Positions 15,777 through 23,473 of a stretch of DNA of 23,724 nt are shown piece by piece; the stretch's first letter is position 1, and each line of letters opens with the position of its first letter. The position numbers were made by a program, and so were the translations under genes. The notes below the pieces were generated by a model, which saw only the letters and a program-made list of their open reading frames with translations, made no database searches and had not been told where the DNA came from. Source of the DNA: Bacteroidales bacterium UBA5621 (lineage in GTDB: Bacteria; Bacteroidota; Bacteroidia; Bacteroidales; VadinHA17). The DNA is taken from assembly GCA_002424525.1 (NCBI GenBank), contig DIKJ01000113.1, positions 1 through 23,724 on the forward strand, given 5' to 3'.

Positions 15777-17309
15777 CTACGACCTGCTTCCTCCGACATT
15801 GATACCTCTGATCCTGACTGTAGGCTGTCCGGCCGTCACTTCCGCCGACTGTCCCTTGCCGCAGATGCCCGGACCAAAATCGAGATCATCGCCAACCGCG
15901 TCGATATTTGATATCACATCCATGCACGATCCGATAAGGGTCGCCCCTTTTACGGGACGGGTCTTCATCCCGTTCTCGATAAGGTATGCTTCGCGGCATG
16001 TAAAGTTAAAGACACCCGTGACGGGATTAACGCTTCCTCCGCTGAGGCTTTGAACGTATATTCCTTTCTTTGTCGATGCAAGGATATCCTCAGGTTTATC
16101 CTTTCCGTTTTCGATATAGGTGTTTGTCATTCTCGGGATCGGGATATATCTGAATGATTCTCTTCTTCCGTTGCCCGTTCGTGCCATCGAAAGCTGTTTT
16201 GCGCTAAGGATATCTGTCATATACCCTTTAAGCCACCCCTCCTCTATAAGAACATTTTTCTGAGCCACCGTACCTTCGTCGTCGAAATTTACTGTACCCC
16301 TGAAATTGGGAATGGTCCCATCATCTACCATAGTGAAGCAGTCGCTTGCAACTTTCTGCCCCAGCTTTCCCGTAAAGGCACCAACTCCCCTTGCAATGTT
16401 ATCTGCTTCGAGCGGGTGTCCGACTGCTTCGTGAACCAGTACGCCGCCCCAGCCGTTCTGCATGACCACATCCATGATACCTGCAGGAGCATCTTCAGCC
16501 TTCAGCATTGCAATGGCCTCTCTTGCTGCATTCCTGGCTATAGTTTCGGGTGTGACATCTTCAAACATCTCGAAACCCGAATGCTGGCTCAGCCTTTCCC
16601 TTGCCATGTGTCTGGCGCCGCCCTCTTCACTCATAGCCTGAACTATAAAGAAGAGCATTGGCAGGTCATCCCTGAGGTAGAGGCCCTCGCTGTTGGCGAT
16701 GACCCTTTCCCTCGTCTCGTCGTAATAATCGATCATCGTCATCTTAATTCGCGGATCATAATCCCTGGCGGCCTGATCGGCGCGCCTTATCACATCAATT
16801 CTCTTCTCATCGGCAACCTCCCCGAGCGGTTTCAGTACAGTCACCCAGGATGGCCTCGATCCTTGTGCAATACTGACAGGTCCGCGGGGTGATCCTTCTG
16901 CAGCTACATAGGAAGCCACTTCAGCAGCCCTGAGAAGCTTTTCCCTGGTAATCTCGTCTGTGTATGCATAGCCGGTCCTGTTCCCTGAAATAACCCTGAC
17001 CCCTGCACCCTGACTGATTCCAAACAGGGCGCTTTTAAACTTAGACTCCTCCATCACAATCTGTCTCGAGATCCTGTTCTCGAGGTACACATCGGCAAAA
17101 TCACCTCCTTTACCGAGGGCTTTTGCTATTATCCCTGAAAGGGTCTCCTTGTCCATGTCAAGTCCGGGGCCGGCCTTTGTGCCGCCGCTGCATGATACCA
17201 GCTGAGACAACAGGGCCGGGGTAGCGGCTATAACAAGTCCTCCCTTCATGCTCAGCTCGAGAAACTTTCTCCGGGGAATATCCCTCACAAAATGCTTGTC
17301 GTTACTCAT
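15777..17309 (-). CDS. TldD-type zinc metalloprotease with twin-arginine/lipoprotein-like signal
   Basis: A 510-residue TldD-family protease. The zinc motif HEAVGHPLE supplies His293, Glu294 and His298, and Cys483 (GICGKGQSA) corresponds to the third zinc ligand known in E. coli TldD. The C-terminal AGQPTVRIRGINVGG is typical. Unlike E. coli TldD it has an N-terminal extension of about 45 residues: IPRRKFLELS (twin-arginine motif, residues 11-20), a hydrophobic stretch (22-38) and LVSC at 37-40, a possible lipobox. It may therefore be exported folded by Tat and lipid-anchored. The upstream gene is the M14 carboxypeptidase (65-base gap, A/T-rich) and TldE follows after 23 bases. The metalloprotease call is firm; export is inferred from the signal. 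Confidence 0.9.
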   Translation of the reverse strand: MSNDKHFVRDIPRRKFLELSMKGGLVIAATPALLSQLVSCSGGTKAGPGLDMDKETLSGIIAKALGKGGDFADVYLENRISRQIVMEESKFKSALFGISQGAGVRVISGNRTGYAYTDEITREKLLRAAEVASYVAAEGSPRGPVSIAQGSRPSWVTVLKPLGEVADEKRIDVIRRADQAARDYDPRIKMTMIDYYDETRERVIANSEGLYLRDDLPMLFFIVQAMSEEGGARHMARERLSQHSGFEMFEDVTPETIARNAAREAIAMLKAEDAPAGIMDVVMQNGWGGVLVHEAVGHPLEADNIARGVGAFTGKLGQKVASDCFTMVDDGTIPNFRGTVNFDDEGTVAQKNVLIEEGWLKGYMTDILSAKQLSMARTGNGRRESFRYIPIPRMTNTYIENGKDKPEDILASTKKGIYVQSLSGGSVNPVTGVFNFTCREAYLIENGMKTRPVKGATLIGSCMDVISNIDAVGDDLDFGPGICGKGQSAEVTAGQPTVRIRGINVGGSRS

Positions 17310-17374
17310 ATCAAATATTTTGGTTTATAATAATTATCCCGTTTATATATATCGGTTTGTGCATTGAATTTATT

Positions 17375-19303
17375 TTACCGGATACTGAATTCCCTCTCCC
17401 TCAGAATGCCGCCTCGAGTCGATAAAACCCTGGCTTTTCCGGTCAGTACTGCTCCTTTATAAATCCTGATAACATAGCTGGCAGTTGTAACTGAGCCTCC
17501 CTGCGTGGCAGGAACGAACTTTATAGCCGGCCTGCCATAGGAGGGATTTTCAAGATAGAGTCCTTCCGCGGCCAGGAGCAGATCTCTTCGCCGGCGGGTA
17601 TCTTCGGTATTGATTATCTTATATGCGGGTTTTTCATCAACAAGTGCCACCGAGTCAATTTCGATTATCACCCTGTCTTCCCTTACTATCCTGACCAGTT
17701 GTGCCTGTTTCAGAGCGGTGGGCAGCAGCCCGGTATTCCTGAACCTGACGTTTACCTGGTAATCGGCCGAATCGGTTCTGTAGGATCTGATCCTCTTTAC
17801 TTCAATGTTTTCCCATTCCAGGCCCGGAAGAGCCTTTGCCATTTCGAGGTTGAAGAGTGCCTGGTTGGCAACCCATGGTTCCATATGTTTCGCCGGGGGG
17901 TTCTGTGAAAAGAACTTCGGATCAAATCCCCCGATTTCGATGTCACCATACTGAGGGTGTTTGAAGGGTTTCCACTCAAAAAATCCGTTGCCGTCGTTCT
18001 CTTCATCATCCCATATCACCGTATCGAGCTGGTCGATAACGCCATCGTGGTTATAGTCCTTGTATCTGCCGCCGTTCCATATTTCATCACCGTACCATAT
18101 TGACCCATAGTACCAGTACCCGAAATCGGGGCCATGGCCGAAAAGCGGATTTCCTCTTCCGTAATCGTCGAAGACGTCTCCGGCCCTTTCGTAACCGGTA
18201 ATACTTTTACCTACCTCATCAAAATGCCTGTACCATTTCAGGTCCTCGGGATACATTCTCTCTTCGGAAGGAGAAGTTGAAGGAGCTCTGAGGTGCATCG
18301 GCACACTGGTGTCCATGGAATTTACTACCGATATGTTGGGGTGTGTAAGGAGGAATGACACAACCGATCGTGTTTCCGTTTCGCTCAGCGGATACTCTCC
18401 TGCACCACCCTGTGTGTAACCGCGGCCTGTCTCTTCGGATAAGGGTCTCCAGTTCTCGGGGTAATTGCGGTGAAGATCCAGACCTCCTATCCCATCTTCA
18501 TTGATACGGCCGTCACCGTCGTTGTCAATACCTTCAGAACCCGAGAGGTAAATTCCCTCGCCGGCAGGGACCCTCTGCATGATCCTTCCCGTTGAATCCA
18601 GGGGATGAGGAATAAGGTTCCCCCTCTTTTCATCCTTCCACCTCATCGTTAAAATGATCCCATCTCCGTCAATATCGTCGGGAGCATCCTCATCCAGCAG
18701 ACCGTCGCCGTCGTTGTCAAAGGGTCTCACCGTGCTTCTGTTGCTCTGGGCCGTATTCATGTAAAGTTCATGTCCGTCGGGATTATTTATCGGTCTGAGA
18801 TAAATGGTCCTGGTGTCGATGAGCCGGGTCACATCAGGATCTTTACCGTAATTCGTGATAAGATAGTTAGCCAGCCATAACACAGATTCACATCCTGATA
18901 CCTCACCACTGTGCCTCCCTCCCTCAAAAAATGCTGCCGGTTTGTCGGTATCTTTGCCACTCTCTTTGTTGGTGACTGTGATCTGCAAAACAGGTCTGCC
19001 TTCATAGCTCAGGCCAACCTCATAAAGATCAACGATTGAGGGATAATTCTCTGCCCATCTTTTCAGCCATGTGTAAATTACGTCAGCCGAATGATATTGT
19101 GTGAAATCGAGGGAATCACCAGCTTCATACTGAACGTGAGACAGTTTCACCCGGGGGAAAAAATTAACACCATGTCTGAATCCCGACAAGGTATAAACCT
19201 CCCTGTCCCTCCGCTCTTCTGCTTCCTGCCGCATTCCGGGCTGACCCGGCAGTATAGTGAAGCCAGGAAGAAGCAGCAACAAAATCGTTAATGCTTTATT
19301 CAT
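17375..19303 (-). CDS. Secreted M14-family zinc carboxypeptidase with Asp-rich calcium-binding-like loops
   Basis: A 642-residue protein with a Sec signal peptide (residues 1-20, hydrophobic LTILLLLLPGFTIL). The peptidase M14 catalytic domain shows the zinc ligands His131 and Glu134 (GGRHSGEVSG), His278 (LDLHRNYPENW) and probably the general base Glu407 (GDEIWNGG). The region between the first and third zinc ligands is unusually long and contains two Asp-rich loops, DNDGDGLLDED (196-206) and DNDGDGRINEDG (260-271), like thrombospondin type 3 or dockerin-type calcium sites. A third Asp-rich stretch lies at about 416-440. The last 190 residues are beta-rich with no identified domain. M14 enzymes remove C-terminal residues from peptides; substrate preference cannot be told. 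It lies 72 bases after the Crp/Fnr gene and 65 before the TldD gene on the same strand. Confidence 0.88.
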   Translation of the reverse strand: MNKALTILLLLLPGFTILPGQPGMRQEAEERRDREVYTLSGFRHGVNFFPRVKLSHVQYEAGDSLDFTQYHSADVIYTWLKRWAENYPSIVDLYEVGLSYEGRPVLQITVTNKESGKDTDKPAAFFEGGRHSGEVSGCESVLWLANYLITNYGKDPDVTRLIDTRTIYLRPINNPDGHELYMNTAQSNRSTVRPFDNDGDGLLDEDAPDDIDGDGIILTMRWKDEKRGNLIPHPLDSTGRIMQRVPAGEGIYLSGSEGIDNDGDGRINEDGIGGLDLHRNYPENWRPLSEETGRGYTQGGAGEYPLSETETRSVVSFLLTHPNISVVNSMDTSVPMHLRAPSTSPSEERMYPEDLKWYRHFDEVGKSITGYERAGDVFDDYGRGNPLFGHGPDFGYWYYGSIWYGDEIWNGGRYKDYNHDGVIDQLDTVIWDDEENDGNGFFEWKPFKHPQYGDIEIGGFDPKFFSQNPPAKHMEPWVANQALFNLEMAKALPGLEWENIEVKRIRSYRTDSADYQVNVRFRNTGLLPTALKQAQLVRIVREDRVIIEIDSVALVDEKPAYKIINTEDTRRRRDLLLAAEGLYLENPSYGRPAIKFVPATQGGSVTTASYVIRIYKGAVLTGKARVLSTRGGILREREFSIR

Positions 19304-19375
19304 TTATGTCAGTCTTTATAGATTCCGGATACTCTCCTGCCGTACACAGTTCGGAACAACCTGAACAGAACAGGC

Positions 19376-20071
19376 TCATCCCTTTAAAGAGATTATCTCA
19401 AGTTTATTATAATCAGCTATTTCAATGGTTTTCCCAAAAACCCTTATTATCCCGTCGCGTTTAAAATCCGACAGGGTCCTGATTACGTTTGCCATGCTCA
19501 TCCCGATAAAATCCGCAATTTCCTGACGTGAAACGGGAAGCTCAAAAACCCTGGAGTTATAGATCTCCCCGGAAAAATACAATAACACGTATGCAACCCT
19601 TCCCGCCAGGTTCTTCTGCCGGAGATCAAGAGTCTGGGAAATGATTTTCTCGTTGATGATCGAGATTTTTGTCAGAAGGCCAAATGCAAATCCTCCGTGT
19701 TTTACTGCAAGCTCCTTAATGAATCCCAGATCTACTGAACAGACAACGGAATCTTCGAGGGCAGAGACCGAGTAATGGTAGCTCTCATCCGAGAAAATGC
19801 TCATGTTGCTGACAAATTCAAAGGGCTTTGTTATGGTAATGATCTGCTCCTCGCCGTTTTTGGAGGTTCTGTATACCTTCACGAGACCCTTTTTAAGGTA
19901 TCTGAAGCTGGAGATCTTTCCGCCTTCCCTGTTTATGATCTCACCCTTCCGGTAGGTGTCCTCATGCTTATGCCGGCACAGTTCGTGTATTGTCGGTTCA
20001 TCAAGGTGAGAAAAAGCTATCTCCCTGAACTCGCAGTTAACACAGATACAATTCGGGTCAAAAATATTCAC
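19376..20071 (-). CDS. Crp/Fnr-family transcriptional regulator with N-terminal cysteines
   Basis: A 231-residue regulator with a cyclic-nucleotide-binding-type beta-barrel (about residues 20-130), a dimerisation helix (about 133-155) and a C-terminal winged helix. The recognition region is PVSRQEIADFIGMSMANVIRTLSDFKRDGII (split here as residues 179-198 and 199-209). Cys8, Cys10 and Cys13 cluster at the N-terminus, with Cys32 and Cys111 further on. FNR of E. coli binds a [4Fe-4S] cluster with three N-terminal cysteines and Cys122 in the barrel, so a redox-sensing cluster is possible here; that is inference. The start is GTG at 20071, with a good -33/-7 promoter just upstream. It is divergent from the PHP gene and may control it or the downstream peptidase genes. 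Confidence 0.88.
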   Translation of the reverse strand: MNIFDPNCICVNCEFREIAFSHLDEPTIHELCRHKHEDTYRKGEIINREGGKISSFRYLKKGLVKVYRTSKNGEEQIITITKPFEFVSNMSIFSDESYHYSVSALEDSVVCSVDLGFIKELAVKHGGFAFGLLTKISIINEKIISQTLDLRQKNLAGRVAYVLLYFSGEIYNSRVFELPVSRQEIADFIGMSMANVIRTLSDFKRDGIIRVFGKTIEIADYNKLEIISLKG

Positions 20072-20087
20072 CGGAATCAGTTTTTCA

Positions 20088-20117
20088 CAAATTTATCATT
20101 TCTGTAATCAATTTCAA
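20088..20117 (-). promoter_or_regulatory. Promoter of the Crp/Fnr gene
   Basis: On the minus strand TTG (20117-20115) and TAAATTTG (20095-20088) match the Bacteroidota -33 and -7 boxes with a 19-base spacer. The GTG start at 20071 follows about ten bases after the expected transcription start, and no Shine-Dalgarno sequence is present. Confidence 0.6.
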
Positions 20118-20184
20118 GAATCAATTTGTTTTATTGGCAAATTTGGAGCTAATTTGAAATCTCTTATAAGCCCTGCCATCAGAT

Positions 20185-20970
20185 ATGATCTACAAAACTG
20201 ATTACCATATCCATTCATCGTACAGTGACGGGAAATCAGCACCCGGGGAATATATTGCCGCTGCCCTGGAGGCAGGGTTTAATGAAATTGGGTTTTCCGA
20301 CCACTTTAATCTGCTCAGGCAGGAGCATGAACCCACAATGGGGAAACTGGAAGCAGTTAAATATCTCGATCACATAAACAAACTGAAAAGCAGTGTGGGT
20401 GACATTGATGTAAAGACAGGGATTGAGGTTGATTATTTTCCCGGCAAAGAGGATGAAATACGAACCATTCTGAGTGAGATGGATGTTGATTACGTTATAG
20501 GTTCGGTTCATTATCTGGACGGTGGCGGTGTTGATGAGAGTCCTGATTATTACAGGGGCAGGGAACGCGACAGACTATTCAAAGCATACTTTGATGTGAT
20601 TGCGTCTGCTGCTTCCTCAGGTCTCTTTGATTTTATTGCACATCTCGATCTGATAAGGATATACGGGTGTCTGGCGACAGATGATGAAGAACCGCTTTAC
20701 AGGAACCTGGCAAAAATCTTTAAGGAGAATGATGTGGCTTTCGAGGTGAACACAAACGGCAGGAACAAACCTCTCGGCGATTTCTACCCCGACCGGCGGT
20801 TTCTTCATATCTTCAGGGAAGAGAATGTTCCGGTTTGTGTCAATTCCGATGCCCACATGCCTTCAAGGGTAGGGCAGTATTTCAGCGAAGCATACCACCT
20901 GTTAAAGCTGGCCGGGTATAACGAGATGGCAGTTTTTGAAAAGAGGAAACGACGGTTGATCCCGTTCTGA
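20185..20970 (+). CDS. PHP-domain phosphatase, histidinol-phosphatase-like
   Basis: A 261-residue PHP-family phosphoesterase; its closest recognisable group is the HisK/HisJ-type histidinol phosphatase of histidine synthesis. The trinuclear metal-site residues are visible in order: His8 and His10 (YHIHSSYSDG) with Asp15, His40 (FSDHF), Glu81 (TGIEVDYFPG), His109 (IGSVHYLDG), His153 (FIAHLDL), Asp222 and His224 (NSDAH). Length fits. There is no signal peptide, so it is cytosolic. No other histidine-synthesis gene is nearby, which leaves the substrate open. The gene stands alone: the divergent Crp/Fnr promoter is to its left and the DUF4143 gene converges on it with a 12-base gap. Its own promoter is not clear. 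Confidence 0.85.
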   Translation: MIYKTDYHIHSSYSDGKSAPGEYIAAALEAGFNEIGFSDHFNLLRQEHEPTMGKLEAVKYLDHINKLKSSVGDIDVKTGIEVDYFPGKEDEIRTILSEMDVDYVIGSVHYLDGGGVDESPDYYRGRERDRLFKAYFDVIASAASSGLFDFIAHLDLIRIYGCLATDDEEPLYRNLAKIFKENDVAFEVNTNGRNKPLGDFYPDRRFLHIFREENVPVCVNSDAHMPSRVGQYFSEAYHLLKLAGYNEMAVFEKRKRRLIPF

Positions 20971-20982
20971 CATCATAGTAGC

Positions 20983-22104
20983 CTATAATAGAAAATCCTT
21001 AAAATTCATTCTATTAACAACCTCGGCACCTGCGTGATACGTATTGATAAAAGTTTTTGGTATTTTGGTTTTTCGTTTTTCGCTATACTTTATTTCATAA
21101 GCGGTTAGTTGTCCGTTAAACTCTTCAATATAATCAACTTCCTGTTGTTGTGCTGTCCGCCAGAAGAAAGGGTTGGCAAAGTATTGCTTATAACTGTTGC
21201 GTTTTTTCCGTTCGCAAATGATGAAATTTTCCCATAACGCACCAATATCCTGTCTGATTGACAGGGGCTGTAATTGACCGGTTACGGCATTTCGTATTCC
21301 ATTATCGTAAAAATAGATCTTTCTGCCTGTTCGGATTTCACTTCTCAGATTCCGGCTAAAGGAACCTAAACGAAAAACTATGAAGGCTTTTTCCAATATA
21401 TCAATGTAGCGCCCTACTGTTTTAGGATCAAGTCCGGTAACCTGACCCAGTTCACGATACGAAACCTCATTGCCAACCTGAAAAGCAATAGCTTGCAGTA
21501 AATTCCTGATTTCATCAGGTTTTTTCAAATTTCCGTAAAGCAGTACATCTTTATATAAATAACTATCGGCAATTTCGCGAAGAACAACCTCTTGATCCTC
21601 CGGATTGTTAAGTACATCAGGGTACAAACCAAAAACCAGTCTGTTTTCCAGATCCTGCTCTGCCCTGACATACCCCACATGGTTTTGCCATTCCATCCAC
21701 GAAACCGGAAACATAAAAAATGTTCGTTTTCTGCCAGTAAGCGGCTCCTGTGTTACAGATGCCAGGTCAAATGAGGAAGAACCGCTCAGGATCAGTTGAA
21801 CATCGCTGAATGTATCAACCATTAACTTTGCAGTTGTCCCAATCGAGTTAATCTGTTGCGCTTCATCTACAAACACAATCCTGTAATTTCCAATAATCTG
21901 ACGTAATTGCTCAGTATTTGGTGTATCCAGTATCCGCCTTACAGTAGGATCATCGGCGTTTAATTGAAGCGCCGATTTGGCATATTCTTTCAACAACTCA
22001 CGAATCGTTGTTGTTTTTCCTACCTGGCGAGGTCCAAACAACAAAATGACCTTTCCCTTAAATAAACTGGCGGAAATTTGATTTAACAGAAATCTTTCTA
22101 TCAT
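20983..22104 (-). CDS. AAA ATPase with DUF4143 domain
   Basis: About 373 residues when started at ATG 22104 (MIERFLLNQISASL...). A GTG at 22155 is an in-frame alternative, but it lies inside a palindrome and would add an untypical N-terminus. The AAA domain has Walker A GPRQVGKT (24-31), Walker B IVFVDEAQQ and a sensor-like LILSGSSSF. The C-terminal half has the DUF4143 features: LDPKTVGRYIDILEKAFIV, FYDNGIRNAV, and the PD-(D/E)xK-like WRTAQQQEVDYIEE...AYEIKYSEK segment, a nuclease-like core. Such proteins are abundant in Bacteroidota accessory regions and their role is not established. The two upstream palindromes may regulate it. Confidence 0.9.
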   Translation of the reverse strand: MIERFLLNQISASLFKGKVILLFGPRQVGKTTTIRELLKEYAKSALQLNADDPTVRRILDTPNTEQLRQIIGNYRIVFVDEAQQINSIGTTAKLMVDTFSDVQLILSGSSSFDLASVTQEPLTGRKRTFFMFPVSWMEWQNHVGYVRAEQDLENRLVFGLYPDVLNNPEDQEVVLREIADSYLYKDVLLYGNLKKPDEIRNLLQAIAFQVGNEVSYRELGQVTGLDPKTVGRYIDILEKAFIVFRLGSFSRNLRSEIRTGRKIYFYDNGIRNAVTGQLQPLSIRQDIGALWENFIICERKKRNSYKQYFANPFFWRTAQQQEVDYIEEFNGQLTAYEIKYSEKRKTKIPKTFINTYHAGAEVVNRMNFKDFLL

Positions 22105-22140
22105 TTTCTTGAAATATTTATACAAAGATAATAAAGTCCG

Positions 22141-22185
22141 GGGATTAAAATCCACAAATAATATAATATATGCGGATTATAATCC
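22141..22185. promoter_or_regulatory. Paired 12-base palindromes upstream of the AAA-DUF4143 gene
   Basis: GGATTATAATCC (22174-22185) is a perfect 12-base palindrome, and GGATTAAAATCC (22142-22153) is the same site with one changed central pair. Their flanks also mirror each other: GGGATTAAAATCCAC against CAGGGATTATAATCCGC read on the other strand. They sit 38-81 bases upstream of the ATG at 22104. Two dimer-binding operators, or a repeat linked to this gene family, would both fit. Confidence 0.55.
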
Positions 22186-22499
22186 CTGAAAACATAATAA
22201 AATGGAAATCCATTCCCAATTCTCAGGTTTTTCCTGACTTACACTCACTCTCACTCCTCATGCCCTTTGTCCTTTTATGCTCTCAAATGCTACTACGGCA
22301 TTACGCCCGTAAGTGTCCTGCCAATTTCGTCCCGCAACACCCTCTCCGTCCAGTGTAAAAACCTGTCTGCTTCTGGCATTGCCGGTTTACTTTTAAGAAA
22401 AGTTATTGTAACATTGGGAAGCAAATTAATATTCTGAAATCATATAGGTAATAGGACGAGATTTCGTTCAGTATAAAACTTCAATGAAACAGGAGAAAT
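22186..22499. other. 314-base stretch without a supported gene
   Basis: No full gene, RNA gene or clear terminator is seen. On the minus strand a frame is open from 22386 down to a TGA at 22258-22260 (about 42 codons). It reads like protein (ending DTYGRNAVVAFESIKGQRA) but has no start codon, so it may be the 3' remnant of a lost gene. AGGAGA at 22491-22496, 3 bases before the ATG of the next gene, is a Shine-Dalgarno-like sequence, rare in this phylum. Confidence 0.4.
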
Positions 22500-23338
22500 A
22501 TGACTGCTGAAGAGTTCTGGGGTAAATACCTCAAAGAGAATATTCTGGATATCTTTGATATCACCTGTGATTTCTTTTCAAGCGAATTCCCTGCGGGGTT
22601 TCTTAAGGGGTATGATGCCGGAAGAGAGCAATGTGTTCCCCAAAGACCAGTTAATGATGGTTCTGGAAAGATATGGTTTTGATCTGGACGGGGAATTGAT
22701 GTCAACCATTGAACAGGATGTTTTTTCTGATGTTTTCGACAGGGAGTTGCGTGTATATTTATGATTTTCTGTTGAGTATAGGCTTGATAAGCAGGATGGT
22801 TTTTGAAAAATTCATCAACGAGTCGAAACGGCTGAAAGGGATCGTTATCGGACAGTTTTCTTATGATCTGTGGAGATATGAATTCGTTCATACATGGCAA
22901 AGACCTGACTCTGTTGCCGAGACCGAATTTCTGGAGGAACAGAAGATATTCCGTAAATCAATTGAGTTCAGACCTGCACAATTCAATGATTTTCAAAAGC
23001 ATATTTCAGAGGAACTTGAAAATATAGGAGAACTTTCATATTTTATTACGGAAGGCGGCAAAGGAGAAGAAACAACACTTGATTTATCAGCCTTTGAAGA
23101 TGTTATGAATTCTTACGCAGACGATTATAACGCGTTTGATGAGTCTGACATGTCAGGTGAGCCTGAAGCATTTGATTCGTTTGAAGAGTCTGAAGAATTT
23201 GATGGGGTTACCGGATCAGAGGAGGACGAGGATTTCGCCAGTTACGAGCCTGTAAGTTCCGGGCCAAAAATTGGCAGGAATGAGCCTTGTCCGTGCGGAA
23301 GTGGCAAGAAATACAAGAAGTGCTGTCTTAATAAATAA
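22500..23338 (+). pseudogene. SEC-C motif protein gene broken by two apparent frameshifts
   Basis: Three overlapping frames together read as one protein of about 280 residues. The first begins at ATG 22500 (MTAEEFWGKYLKENILDIFD) and stays plausible to about 22610. The second then takes over (PEESNVFPKDQLMMVLERYG) to about 22745. The third runs on ([20 protein letters not shown]) to the stop at 23336-23338. Both switches are in the same direction and fall next to G-runs (GGGG 22607-22610 and GGG 22742-22744). The C-terminus is a SEC-C zinc module, [19 protein letters not shown], as in the SecA tail, preceded by a strongly acidic linker of about 55 residues. The rest is not recognised. The gene may be a genuine pseudogene or the shifts may be sequencing errors. 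Function unknown; the SEC-C module suggests binding to SecB-like proteins or ribosomes. Confidence 0.75.
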
Positions 23339-23443
23339 TCCAATCACCATCCTTTTTTCTTAAATTTCAATTCCTGCAGGAGCTCTTCCGTTCAATTATG
23401 TTCTAATTCAAAACATTTATATGTAAGAATAGCCAACATTTAT

Positions 23444-23451
23444 TATCTTTG
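23444..23451 (+). promoter_or_regulatory. -7 promoter box for the XRE-family gene
   Basis: TATCTTTG is an exact fit to the Bacteroidota -7 consensus TAnnTTTG. It lies 22 bases before the TTG start codon at 23474. The -33 region at the normal spacing reads only TATATG (23418-23423), a weak match. Confidence 0.55.
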
Positions 23452-23473
23452 CTTTTTAAATGTTAATCTTACT

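Noticed and set aside
15777..19303. A RiPP biosynthesis cluster around TldD/TldE
   Set aside because: No precursor peptide, cyclodehydratase, radical SAM or transporter gene is present in the window; TldD/TldE alone are also common housekeeping proteases.
20119..20184. Promoter for the PHP-family gene (TTTG 20125-20128 with TAATTTG 20150-20156)
   Set aside because: The downstream box is one base short of TAnnTTTG and the A/T-rich region offers many near matches; not strong enough to list.
22155..22155. GTG start giving a 390-residue version of the AAA-DUF4143 protein
   Set aside because: The codon falls inside one of the two palindromes and the added residues are untypical; ATG 22104 gives the normal family beginning IERFLLNQI.
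22170..22358. Plus-strand 62-codon frame in the right-hand intergenic region
   Set aside because: Composition rich in Leu, His, Pro and Cys without a recognisable domain; it looks like an antisense shadow of the minus-strand remnant frame.
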